A stretch of 64,000 bases of DNA from Agelas oroides. Lineage: Eukaryota; Porifera; Demospongiae; Agelasida; Agelasidae. Positions within the stretch are counted from its first letter, which is position 1. Every line of letters begins with the position of its first letter. Below the pieces are notes generated by a model. It had not been told where the DNA came from and did not search any database. It was given only the letters and a program-made list of their open reading frames with translations. The stretch spans positions 5,353,429-5,417,428 of the forward strand of contig OX422203.1 in NCBI GenBank assembly GCA_949130485.1. Reading direction: 5' to 3'. The translations under genes were made by a program, and so were the position numbers. Positions 28,140 to 39,867 of the stretch are shown piece by piece.

Positions 28140-31100
28140 TTGACTCTACTTGACTCTACTACACTCTGCCATGGCTCTACTTGGCTCTACTTGGCTCTAC
28201 TACGCTCTACCATGGCTCTACTACATTCCATCACGGCTCTACTTGTCTCTATGACTGTAATACATTCTACCGGGGTTCTAATTCGCTCTACTTGGCTCTA
28301 CTTCACTCTCCCATGGCTCTACTACATTCTACCATGTCTCTACTTCCCCCTACATGACTCTACCACATTCTTCTACGGCTCTAGTTGAATCTACTTGACT
28401 CTACTACATTCTACCATGGCTCTACTTAGCGCTAATTGACTGTACTACACTCTACCATGGCTCTACTTGGCTCTACTTGGCTCTACTACACTCTACCATG
28501 GCTCTACTACATTCCATCATGGCTCTACTTGTCTCTATGACTGTAATACATTCTACCGGGGTTCTAATTCGCTCTACTTGGCTCTACTACACTCTACCAT
28601 GGCTCTACTACATTCTACCATGTCTCTACTTGCCTCTACATGACTCTACCACACTTGTCTACGGCTCTACTTGACTCTACTACACTCTATTAAGCTCTAC
28701 TTGGCTCTGCTTGGCTCTACTACTCCCTACCATGGCTCTACTACATTTTACGATAGCTCTACATGACTCTTCATGACTCTTCTACATTCTACCGGAGTTC
28801 TAATTCGCTCTACTTCACTCTACTACACTCTACCATGGCTCTACTACATTCTACCATGACTCTACTATACATTTTACAATCGCCCTACTTCACTCTACAT
28901 GACTCTACTACATTCTACTGGGGTTCTAATTTGCTGTAATTCGCTCTACTACACTCTACCATGGCTCTACTACATTCTACCATGGCTCTACTTGACTCTA
29001 CATGACTCTACTACATTCTACTATAGCTCTACTTGACTCTACTTGACTCTAGTACACTCTACGAATGCTCTACTTGGCTCTACTTGAGTCTACTACACAC
29101 TACAATGCCTCTACTTCGTTCTATTACACGTTACCATGATTCTACTACATTCCACCATGGCTATAATTGACTCTACATCACTCTACTACACTCTACCATA
29201 GCTCTACTTGACTCTACTTGGCTCTACTGCACTCTTCCATGGCTCTACTACATTCTTCCAAGGCTCTACTGAACTCTACATACCTCTACTTGCCTCTACT
29301 ACATTCTACCATGGCTCTAGTTTGCTCTACTTGGATCTATTACACCATACCATGGCTCTACTACACTCTCCCAAGGCTCTACTTGACTCTACATCACTCT
29401 ACTACATTCTACCATGGCTCTACTTGACTCTACTTGACTCTACTGCATTCAACCATGGCTCTACTTGGCTCTACTTGGCTCTACTACACTCTAACATAGA
29501 TCTACTACATTCTACCATGTCTCTACTTGCCTCTACATGACTCTACCACACTCTTCTACGGCTCTACTTGACTCTACTTCACTCTACTTCATTGTACCTT
29601 GGCTCTACTTAGCGCCAATTGACTCCACTACTCTCCACCATGGCTCTACTTGGCTCTAATTGGCTCAACTACAATATACCATCCGTCTACTACATTCTAC
29701 GATGGCTCTACCTGGCTCTACATGAATCTACTACATTCTACCGGGGTTCTATTTCGCTCCACTTGCCTCTACTACCCTCTACCACGGCTCTACTACATTC
29801 TACCATGGCTCTACTTGACTCTACTTGACTCTACTGCACTCTACCATGGCTCTATTTGGCTCTACATGGCTCTACTACACTCTACCATGGCTCTACTACA
29901 TTGTACCATATCTCTACTTGCCTCTACATGACTCTACCACACTCTTCTACGGCTCTACTAGACTCAACTTGACTCTACTACATTCTTCCATGGCTCTACT
30001 TAGCGCTAATTGACTCTACTACTCTCCGCCATGACTCTACTTGGCTCTACTTGGCTCTACTTGGCTCAACTACACTATACCATGCCTCTACTACATTCTA
30101 CGATGGCTCTACTTGGCTATACATGACTCTACTACATTCTACCGGGGATCTAATTCGCTCTACTACACTCTACCTTGGCTCTACTACATTCTACCATCGC
30201 TCTACTTGACTCTACATCACTCTAATACATTCTACCAGGGTTCTAATTCGCTCTACTTGACTCTACTACACTTTACCATGGCTCTACTGCATTCTACCAT
30301 GGCTCCACTTGACTCTACTTGACTCTACTACACTCTGCCATGGCTCTACTTGGTTTAACTTGACTCTACTACACTCTACCAGGCTCTACTTGGCTCTCCT
30401 TGGCTCTACTACACCTTACCATGGCTCTACTACATTTTACTATGGCTCTCCGTGACTCTACATGACTCTACTACATTCTACCGGGGTTCTAATTCGCTCT
30501 ACTTCGCTCTACTACACTCTACCATGGCTCAACTACTTTCTACCATGGCTTTACTATACATTTTACAATGGCCCTACTTCAGTCTACATGACTCTACTAC
30601 ATTCTACAGGGGTTCTAATTTCCTCTTCTTCCCTCTACTACACTCTACCATGGCTCTACTACATTCTACCATGGCTCTACTTGACTCTACATGACTCTAT
30701 TACATTCTACCATGGCTCTACTTGACTGTACTTGACTCTAGTACACTCTACGATAGCTCTACTTGGCTCTACTTGACTCTACTACATTCTTCCATGGCTC
30801 TACCTACCGCAAATTGACTCTACTACTCTCCACCATGGCTCTACTTGGCTCAACTTGGCTAAACTACACTATACCATGCCTCTACTACATTCTACGATGG
30901 CTCTACTTGGCTCTACATTACTCTACTATATTCTACCGGGGTTCTAATTTGTTCTACTTGGCTCTACTGCACTCTACCATGGCTATACTACATTCTACCA
31001 TGGCTCTGCTACATTCTACCATGGCGCTACTTCACTCTACATGACTCTACTACATTCTACCGGGGTTCTAAATCACTCTACTTGGCTCTACTACACTCTA

Positions 31101-34100
31101 CCATGGCTCAACTTGGCTCTTCTTCACTCTTCTACACTCTACCATGGCTCTACTACATTCTACCATTGCTCTACTTGACTCTACATGACTCTAATACATT
31201 CTACCGTGGTTTTCATTCGCTCTACTTGCCTCTACTACACTCTACCATGGCTCTACTACATTCTACCATGGCTCTACTTGACTCTACTTGACTCTACTAC
31301 ACTCTACCATGGCTCTACTTGGCTCTACTTGGCTCTAGGACACTCTACCATGGCTCTACTACATTCTACCATGTCTCTACTTGCCTCTACATGACTCTAC
31401 CACACTCTTCTACGGCTCTACTTGACTCTACTTGACTCTACTACATTCTACCATGGCTCTACGTAGCGCTAATTGACTCTACTACTCTCCACCATGGTTC
31501 TACTTGGCTCTACTTGGCTCAACTACACTATACCATGCGTCTACTACGTTCTACCATTCCTCTACTTGCCTCTAGTTGACTCTACTACACTCATGGCTCT
31601 ACTACATTCTACCATGTCTTTACTTTCGTCTACATGACTTTACCACACTTGTCTATGGCTACACTTGACTCTACTACACTCTGCCATGCCTCTACTTGAC
31701 TCTACTTGACTCTACTACACCCTACCATGGCTCTACTTGGCTGTACTTGCCTCTACTTCCCTCTACCACGGCTCTACTGCATTCTACCATGGCTCTACTT
31801 GACTCTACTTGACTCTACTGCACTCTACCATGGCTCTACTACATTGTACCATATCTCTACTTGCCTCTACATGACTCTACCACACTCTTCTACGGCTCTA
31901 CTAGACTCAACTTGACTCTACTACATTCTTCCATGGCTCTACTTAGCTCTAATTGACTCTACTACTCTCCGCCATGACTCTACTTGGCTCTACTTGGCTC
32001 AACTACACTATACCATGCCTCTACTACATTCTACGATGGCTGTACTTGGCTATACATGACTCTACTACATTCTACCGGGGTTCTAATTCGCTCTACTACA
32101 ATCTACCTTGGGTCTACTACATTCTACCATCGCTCTACTTGACTCTACATCACTCTAATACATTCTACCAGGGTTCTAATTTGCTCTACTTGACTCTACT
32201 ACACTTTACCATGGCTCTACTACATTCTACCATGGCTCTACTTGACTCTACTTGACTCTACTACACTCTACCATGGCTCTACTTGGTTTTACTTGACTCT
32301 ACTACACTCTACCAGGCTCTACTTGGCTCTCCTTGGCTCTACTACACCTTACCATGGCTCTACTACATTTTACTATGGCTCTCCGTGACTCTACATGACT
32401 CTACTACATTCTACCGGGGTTCTAATTCGCTCTACTTTGCTCTACTACACTCTACCATGGCTCAACTACTTTCTACCATGGCTTTACTATACATTTAACA
32501 ATGGCCCTACTTCAGTCTACATGACTCTACTACATTCTACCGGGGTTCTAATTTGCTCTACTTCACTCTACTACACTCTACCATGGCTCTACTTCATTCT
32601 ACCATGGCTCTACTTGACTCTACATGACTCTACTACATTCTACCATGGCTCTACTTGACTGTACTTGACTCTAGTACACTCTACGATAGCTCTACTTGGC
32701 TCTACTTGACTCTACTACATTCTACCATGGCTCTACTTACCGCTAATTGACTCTACTACTCTCCACCATGGCTCTACTTGGCTCAACTTGGCTAAACTAC
32801 ACTATACCATGCCTCTACTACATTCTACGATGGCTCTACTTGGCTCTACATGACTCTACTATATTCTACCGGGGTTCTAATTTGCTCTACTTGGCTCTAC
32901 TACACTCTACCATGCCTCTACTACATTCTACCATGGCGCAGCTTCACTCTACATGACTCTACTACATTCTACCGGGGTTCTAAATCACTCTACTTGGCTC
33001 TACTACACTCTACCATGGCTCTACTTGGCTCTTCTTCACTCTACTACACTATACCATCGCTCTACTACATTCTACCATGGCTCTACTTGACTCTACTTGA
33101 CTCTACTACACTCTACCATGGCTCTACTTGGCTCTACTTGGCTCTACTACACTCTACCATGGCTCTACTACATTCTACCATGTCTCTACTTGCCTCTACA
33201 TGACTCTACCACACTCTTTTACGGCTCTACTTGACTCTACTTGACTCTACTACATTCTACCATGGCTCTACGTAGCGCTAATTGATTCTACAACTCTCCA
33301 CCATGGCTCTCCTTGGCTCTACTTGGCTCAACTACACTATACCATGCCTCTACTACGTTCCACCATTGCTCTACTTGCCTCTATTTGACTCTACTACACT
33401 CTACCATGGCTCTACGTGGCTCTACTTGGCTCTACTACACTCATGGCTCTACTACATTCTACCATGTCTCTACTTGCGTCTACATGACTTTACCACACTC
33501 GTCTATGGCTCTACTTGACTCTACTACACTCTGCCATCCCTCTACTTGACTCTACTTGACTCTACTACACCCTACCATGGCTCTACTTGGCTCTACTTGC
33601 CTCTACTACCCTCTGCCACGGCTCAACTACATTCTACCATGGCTCTACTTGACTCTACTTGTCTCTACTGCACTCTACCATGGCTCTATTTGGCTCTACA
33701 TGGCTCTACTACACTCTACCATGGCTCTACTACATTGTACCATATCTCTACTTTCCTCTACATGACTCTACTGCACTCTTCTACGGCTCTACTAGACTCA
33801 ACTTGACTCTAGTACATTCTTCCATGGCACTACTTAGCGCTAATTGACTCTACTACTCTCCGCCGTGACTCTACTTGGCTCTACTTGGCTCAACTACACT
33901 ATACCATGCCTCTACTACATTCTACGATGGCTCTACTTGGCTATACATGACTCTACTACATTCTACCGGGAATCTAATTCGCTCTACTACACTCTACCTT
34001 GGGTCTACTACATTCTACCATCGCTCTACTTGACTCTACATCACTCTAATACATTCTACCAGGGTTCTAATTCGCTCTACTTGACTCTACTACACTTTAC

Positions 34101-34900
34101 CATGGCTCTACTACATTCTACCATGGCTCTACTTGACTCTACTTGACTCTACTACACTCTGCCATGGCTCTACTTGGTTTTACTTGACTCTACTACACTC
34201 TACCAGGCTCTACTTGGCTCTCCTTGGCTCTACTACACCTTACCATGGCTCTACTACATTTTACTATGGCTCTCCGTGACTCTACATGACTCTACTACAT
34301 TCTACCGGGGTTCTAATTCGCTCTACTTCGCTCTACTACACTCTACCATGGCTCAACTACTTTCTACCATGGCTTTACTATACATTTTACAATGGCCCTA
34401 CTTCAGTCTACATGACTCTACTACATTCTACAGGGGTTCTAATTTGCTCTACTTCCCTCTACTACACTCTACCATGGCTCTACTACATTCTACCATGGCT
34501 CTACTTGACTCTACATGACTCTACTACATTCTACCATGGCTCTACTTGACTGTACTTGACTCTAGTACACTCTACGATAGCTCTACTTGGCTCTACTTGA
34601 CTCTACTACATTCTACCATGGCTCTCCTTAACGCTAATTAACTCTACTACTCTCCACCATGGCTCTACTTGGCTCAACTTGGCTAAACTACACTATACCA
34701 TGCCTCTACTACATTCTACGATGGCTCTACTTGGCTCTACATGACTCTACTATATTCTACCGGGGTTCTAATTTGCTCTACTTGGCTCTACTACACTCTA
34801 CCATGGCTCTACTACATTCTACCATGGCGCTACTTCACTCTACATGACTCTACTACATTCTACCGTGGTTCTAAATCACTCTACTTGGCTCTACTACACT
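28140..34900. repeat. Higher-order repeat copy C (about 6.8 kb, right side diverges)
   Basis: Aligns with copy A at offset 16,933-16,936 for 11.2-14.95 kb and at 14,616 for 17.3-19.7 kb, and with copy B at 8,585 for about 25.59-26.3 kb. It has one copy of the 2,320-bp module. CCGCC-marked modules start at about 30,010, 31,953 and 33,844 (here CCGCCGTGAC). After about 34.9 kb the order departs from copy B and passes into the block seen at the window start. Confidence 0.85.
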
Positions 34901-37900
34901 CTACCATGGCTCTACTTGGCTCTTCTTCACTCTACTACACTCTACCATGGCTCTACTACATTCTACCATTGCTCTACTTCACTCTTCATGACTCTAATAC
35001 ATTCTACCGGGGTTTTCATTCGCTCTACTTGGCTCTACAATACTCTACCATGGCTCTACTACATTCTACCATGGCTCTACTTGACTCTACTTGACTCTAC
35101 TACACTCTACCATCGCTCTACTTGGCTCTACTTGGCTCTACTTGGCTCTACTACACTCTACCATGGCGCTACTACATTCTACCATGTCTCTACTTGCCTC
35201 TACATGAGTCTACCACACACTGCTACGGCTCTACTTGACTCTACTAGACTCTGCCATGGCTCTACTTGGCTCTCTTTGGCTCCACTACACCCTACCATGG
35301 CTCTACTACATTTTTCGATGGCTCTACATGACTCTACATGACTCTACCACATTCCACCGGGGTTCTAATTCGCTCTACTTCGCTCTACTCCACTCTACCA
35401 TGGCTCAACTATATTCTACCATGGCTTTACTATACATTTTACAATGGCCCTACTTCACTCTATATGACCTACTACATTCTACCGGGGTTCTAATTTGCTC
35501 TACTTCGCTTTACTACACTCTACCATTGCTCTACTATTTTCTTCCAAGCCTCTACTGCACTCTACATGACTCTACTACACTCTACCATACCTCTACTTGC
35601 CTCTACTGCATTCTACCATGGCTCTAGTTTGCTCTACTTGGATCTATTACACCCTACCATGGCTCTACTACACTCTCCAAAGGCTCTAGTTGACTCTACT
35701 TCACTCTACTACATTCAAACATGGCTCTACTTGATTCTCCTACATTCTACCATGGCTCTGCTTAGCGCTAATTGATTCCACTTCTCTCTACCATGGCTCT
35801 ACTTGGCTCTACTTGGCTCAACTACACTATACCATGACTCTACTATATTCTACGATGGCTCTCCTTGGCTATACATGACTCTACTACATTCTACCAGGGT
35901 TCAAATTCGCTCTACTTGGCTCTACTACACTCTACCATGGCTCTACTTGACTCTACATGACTCTAATACATTCTACCGGGGTTTTAATTCGCTCTACTTG
36001 CCTTAACTACACTCTACCATGGCTCTACTACATTCTACCGTGGCTCTACTTGACTCTACTTGACTCTACTTCATTCTACCATGGCTCTACTTGGCTCTAC
36101 TTGGCTCTACTACACTCAACCATGGCTCTACTACATTCTACCATGTCTCTACTTTCCTCTACATGACTCTTCCACACTCTTCTACGGCTCTACTTGACTC
36201 TACTTGGCTCTACTACATTCTAGCATCGCTTTACTTAGCGCTAATTGACTCTACTACTCTCCACCATGGGTCTACTTGGCTCTACTTGGCTCAACATAAC
36301 TATACCATGCCTCTACTACATTCTACCATGGCTCTGCTTGGCCCTACATGACTCTACTATATTCTTCCGGGGTTCTAATTTGCTCTACTTGGCTCTACTA
36401 CACTCTACCATGGCTCTACTACATTTTACCATGACGCTACTTCACTCTACATGACTCTACTACATTCTACCAGGGTTCTAAATCACTGTACTTGGCTCTA
36501 CTACACTCTACCATGGCTCTACTTGGCTCTTCTTCACGCTACTACACTCTACCATGGCTCAACTACACTCTACCATGGCTCTACTACATTCTACCGCGGC
36601 TCTACTTGACTCTACGTCACTCTACTACATTCTAACATGGCTCTACTTCATTCTCCTACATTCTACCATGGCTCTACTTAGCGCTAATTGATTCTACTTC
36701 TCTCCACCATGGCTCTACTTGGCTCTACTTGGCTCTACTACACTATACCATGACTCTACTATATTCTACGATGGCTCTCCTTGTTTATACATGACTCTAC
36801 TACATTCTACCAGGGTTCAAATTCGCTCTACTTGGCTCTACTATACTCTACCATGGCTGTACTACATTCTACCATGGATCTACTTGACTCTACATGACTC
36901 TAATACATTCTACAGGGGTTCTAATTCGCTCTACTTGGCTCAACTACACTCTACCATGGCTCTACTACATTCTACCGCGGCTCTACTTGACTCTACTTGA
37001 CTCTACTACATTCTACCATGGCTCTACTTGGCTCTACTTGGCTCTACTACACTCAACCATGGCTCTACTACATTCTACCATGTCTCTACTTGCCTCTACA
37101 TGACTCTTCCACACTCTTCTACGGCTCTACTTGACTCTACTTGACTCTACTACATTCTAGCATGGCTTTACTTAGCGCTAATTGACTCTACTACTCTCCA
37201 CCATGGGTCTACTTGGCTCTACTTGGCTGAACATAAATATACCATGCCTATACTACATTCTACCATGGCTCTGCTTGGCTCTACTTGGCTCTACTTTGCT
37301 CTACTACACTCTACCATGGCTCTACTACATTCTACCATTGCTCTACTTGAATCTACACGACTCTAATACATTCTACCGGGGTTTTAATTCGCTCTACTTG
37401 GCTCTACTACACTCTACTACATTCTACCATGGCTCTACTTGACTCTACTTGACTCTACTACACTCTCCCAGGCTCTACTTGGCTCTCCTTGGCTCTACTA
37501 CACCCTACCATGGCTCTACTACATTCTACAATGGCTCTACTTGACTCTACTTGACTCTACTACACTCTACCATGGCCCTACTTGGCTCTTCCTTGCTCTA
37601 CTACACTCTACCATGGCTCTACTACATTCTACCTTGGCTCTACTTGCCTCTACATGAGTCTACCACACTCTTCTACGGCTCTACTTGACTCTACTTGACT
37701 CTACTACATTGTACCCTGGCTCTACTTAGCGCTAATTGACTCTACTTCTCTCCACCATGCCTCTACTTGGCTCTACTTGGCTCAACTACACTATACCATG
37801 CCTCTACCACATTCTACCATTGCTCTACTTGACTCTACTTGACTCTACTACACTCTACCATGCCTCTACTTGGCTCTAATTTGCTCAACTACCCTATACC

Positions 37901-39425
37901 ATGCCTCTACTACATTCTACGATGGCTCTGCCTCGCACTACTACATTCTACCGGGGTTCTAATTCGCTCTACTTGGCTCTACTACACTCTACCATGGCTC
38001 TACTACATTCTATCATGGCTCTACTTGGCTCTACTTGACTCTACTGCACTCTACCATGGCTCTAATTGGCTCTACTTGGCTCTACTACACTCTACCATGG
38101 CTCTACTACATTGTACCATGTCTCTACTTGCCTCTACATGACTCTACCACACTCTTCTACGGCTCTACTAGACTCAACTTGCCTCTACTACATTCTACCA
38201 TGGCTCTACTTAGAGCTAATTGACTCTACTACTCTCCACCATGATTCTACTTGGCTCTACTTGGCTCAACTACACTATACCATGCCTCTACTACATTCTA
38301 CGATGGCTCTACTTGGCTATACATGACTCTACTACATTCTACCTGGGTTCTAATTCGCTCTACTTAGCTCTACTACACTCTACCTTGGCTCTACTACACT
38401 CTACCTTGGCTCTACTACATTCTACCATCGCTCTACTTGATTCTACATCACTCTAATACATTCTACCAGGGTTCTAATTCGCTCTACTTGGCTCTACTAC
38501 ACTTTACCATGGCTCTACTACACTCTCCCATGGCTCTACTACATTGTACCATGTCTCTACTTGCCTCTACATGACTCTACCACACTCTTCTACGGCTCTA
38601 CTAGACTCAACTTGCCTCTACTATCTTCTACCATGGCTCTACTTAGAGCTAATTGACTCTACTACTCTTCACCATGGTTCTACTTGGCTCTACTCGGCTC
38701 AACTACACTATACCATGCCTCTACTACATTCTACGATGGCTCTACTTGGCTATACATGACTCTACTACATTCTATCTGGGTTCTAATTCGCTCTACTTGG
38801 CTCTACTACACTCTATCTTGGCTCTACTACACCCTACCTTGGCTCTACTACATTCTACCATCGCTCTACTTGATTCTACATCACTCTAATACATTCTACC
38901 AGGGTTCTAATTCGCTCTACTTGGCTCTACTACACTCTACCATGGCTCTACTACATTCCATCATGGCTCTACTTGTCTCTATGACTGTAATACATTCTAC
39001 CGGGGTTCTAATTCGCTCTACTTGGCTCTACAACACTCTCCCACGGCTCTACTACATTCTACCATGTCTCTACTTGCCTCTACATGACTCTACCACACTC
39101 TTCTACGGCTCTAGTTGAATCTACTTGACTCTACTACATTCTACCATGGCTCTACTTAGCGCTAATTGACTGTACTACTCTCCACCATGGCTCTACTTGG
39201 CTCTACTTGGCTCAACTACACTATACCATGCCTCTACTACATTCTACGATGGCTCTAGTTGGCTATACATGACTCTACTACATTCTACCATGGTTCTAAT
39301 TCGCTCAACTTGGCTCTACTACACTGTAAAATGGCTCTACTACATTCTACCATGGCTCTACTTGACTCTACATGACTCTAATACATTCTACCAGGGTTCT
39401 CATTCGCTCTACTACACTCTACCTT
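34901..39425. repeat. Intervening satellite block resembling the window start and 60-61.5 kb
   Basis: Bases 35,345-36,460 match 1-1,130. Bases 36,719-37,100 match about 470-840. Bases 38,035-38,330 match 61,188-61,480 at offset 23,153. It also contains two closely related copies of a module with CTACCTGGGTTC / CTATCTGGGTTC and CTTAGAGCTAATTG, starting near 38,220 and 38,653 (433 bp apart). The block ends with the module whose relatives at 41,909, 48,227 and 56,072 are uninterrupted. Here that module is split by the transposon. Confidence 0.82.
39424..39425. other. Left target-site duplication (TT)
   Basis: TT directly before CACTG. The empty sites read CTCTACCTTGGGTC, and the filled site reads CTCTACCTT, element, TTGGGTC. 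Confidence 0.88.
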
Positions 39426-39479
39426 CACTGCAAAAAATAAAGGGTTACTTTAACCCAGCTAGGGTTATCTCAGTTGCAG
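39426..39479 (+). repeat. Left terminal inverted repeat (54 bp)
   Basis: Reverse complement of 39,812-39,865 with six mismatches. It contains short nested palindromes at 39,442-39,456 (GGGTTA and TAACCC around CTT) and 39,452-39,466 (AACCC and GGGTT around AGCTA), which are plausible transposase-binding features. Confidence 0.92.
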
Positions 39480-39582
39480 CTTCACTGCCAAGCAATGTGC
39501 ATACAAGCAGATCAATTAGTAATACTTTCCTTACGTAGTTGTGCTTCACTGCCAAGCAATGTGCATACAAGCAGATCAATTA
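39479..39582 (+). repeat. Exact 40-bp direct repeat inside the transposon
   Basis: Bases 39,479-39,518 and 39,543-39,582 are identical over 40 bp, 64 bp apart. Both start GCTTCACTGCC and end AGATCAATTA. A diverged inverted relative lies on the right side (about 39,788-39,808, TTGATCGGCC onward). The left arm therefore carries an extra duplicated piece that the right arm lacks. Confidence 0.92.
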
Positions 39583-39612
39583 CATTGTTAATAGACCTCT
39601 GAAATGCGGAAA

Positions 39613-39749
39613 ATGTTAGCTAGTAATGTTTCTTGGATAGTATTACCTATCTTAATTGTTTACTCCTCTGTCTGAAATTGGAGACTTAAGGCAGAAGAGT
39701 AAACAATTAAACTAGGTAATATTATCCAGGAAACATGACTAGCTAACAT
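39613..39749. repeat. Central long palindrome of the transposon
   Basis: Bases 39,613-39,665 are the reverse complement of 39,697-39,749 with five mismatches in 53. The pairing continues more loosely to about 39,601 and 39,762. The spacer is about 31 bp. A 14-bp motif TCTGAAATTGGAGA occurs in the spacer (39,671-39,684) and again just outside the right arm (39,765-39,778). Single-stranded DNA or RNA from this region would form a strong hairpin. Confidence 0.92.
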
Positions 39750-39811
39750 TCTTGCATATTTCACTCTGAAATTGGAGAGCTATAGTTGATCGGCCTGTGT
39801 GCGCATTTTTT

Positions 39812-39865
39812 CTGCAACTGAGGCAACCCAAGCTGGGTTAAAGCAACCATTTAGTTTTTGCAGTG
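39812..39865 (-). repeat. Right terminal inverted repeat (54 bp)
   Basis: Partner of 39,426-39,479, matching at 48 of 54 positions, ending TTTTTGCAGTG. It also holds an AACCC / GGGTT mini-palindrome around AAGCT. Confidence 0.92.
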
Positions 39866-39867
39866 TT
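39866..39867. other. Right target-site duplication (TT)
   Basis: TT directly after CAGTG, followed by GGGTCTACTAC, which is the same continuation as in the three empty sites. Confidence 0.88.

Larger units (their letters stand above)
1..39425. repeat. Satellite array, left part (10/11-bp monomer, 103-bp unit)
   Basis: Continuous head-to-tail satellite. The monomer core is CTCTAC followed by 4-5 variable bases, most often TTGG, TTGA, TACA or CATGG. Ten- and eleven-base monomers group into 21-bp and 41-bp blocks that usually end in CCATGG. Three blocks (41+21+41) give 103 bp. The plus strand is pyrimidine-rich (7 of 10 bases in the commonest monomer) and has far more C than G. All copies have the same orientation, and I saw no inverted segment. 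The many plus-strand open frames translate to the same MALLHST / LYYTLP / FYHGST strings in all three frames, with no domain, conserved start context or codon signature. I treat them as artefacts of the repeat. Which satellite family this is, and where it lies on a chromosome, cannot be told from the window. Confidence 0.97.
39426..39865. mobile_element. 440-bp palindromic non-autonomous DNA transposon (MITE-like)
   Basis: The only non-satellite sequence in the window. It begins CACTGCAAAAA and ends TTTTTGCAGTG, with 54-bp terminal inverted repeats matching at 48 of 54 positions. It is flanked on both sides by TT, while paralogous sites at 42,136, 48,454 and 56,299 have a single TT, so TT is a 2-bp target-site duplication. 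There is no open frame of useful length, so transposition would need an enzyme encoded elsewhere. Most of the element can fold back on itself: terminal repeats, a second inverted pair further in, and a central long palindrome. CACTG-type ends with a 2-bp duplication fit the CMC (EnSpm/CACTA-related) group best. A hAT assignment is disfavoured by the missing 8-bp duplication, and Tc1/mariner by the absence of TA. Presence as a transposon is firm; the superfamily is tentative. Confidence 0.93.

Noticed and set aside
39442-39466. GGGTTA / TAACCC in the transposon end as telomeric sequence
   Set aside because: Only one unit, forming a small palindrome mirrored in the other terminal repeat. No tandem TTAGGG run exists in the window.
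39197-39538. Open frame ending in a non-repetitive tail (KIKGYFNPARVISVAA...) as a real gene end
   Set aside because: The tail is a read-through from satellite into the left end of the transposon. Paralogous frames without the insertion continue as ordinary repeat.
39426-39865. hAT or Tc1/mariner assignment for the transposon
   Set aside because: The duplicated target is TT only. hAT would give 8 bp and Tc1/mariner TA. The paralogous empty sites make the border call reliable.
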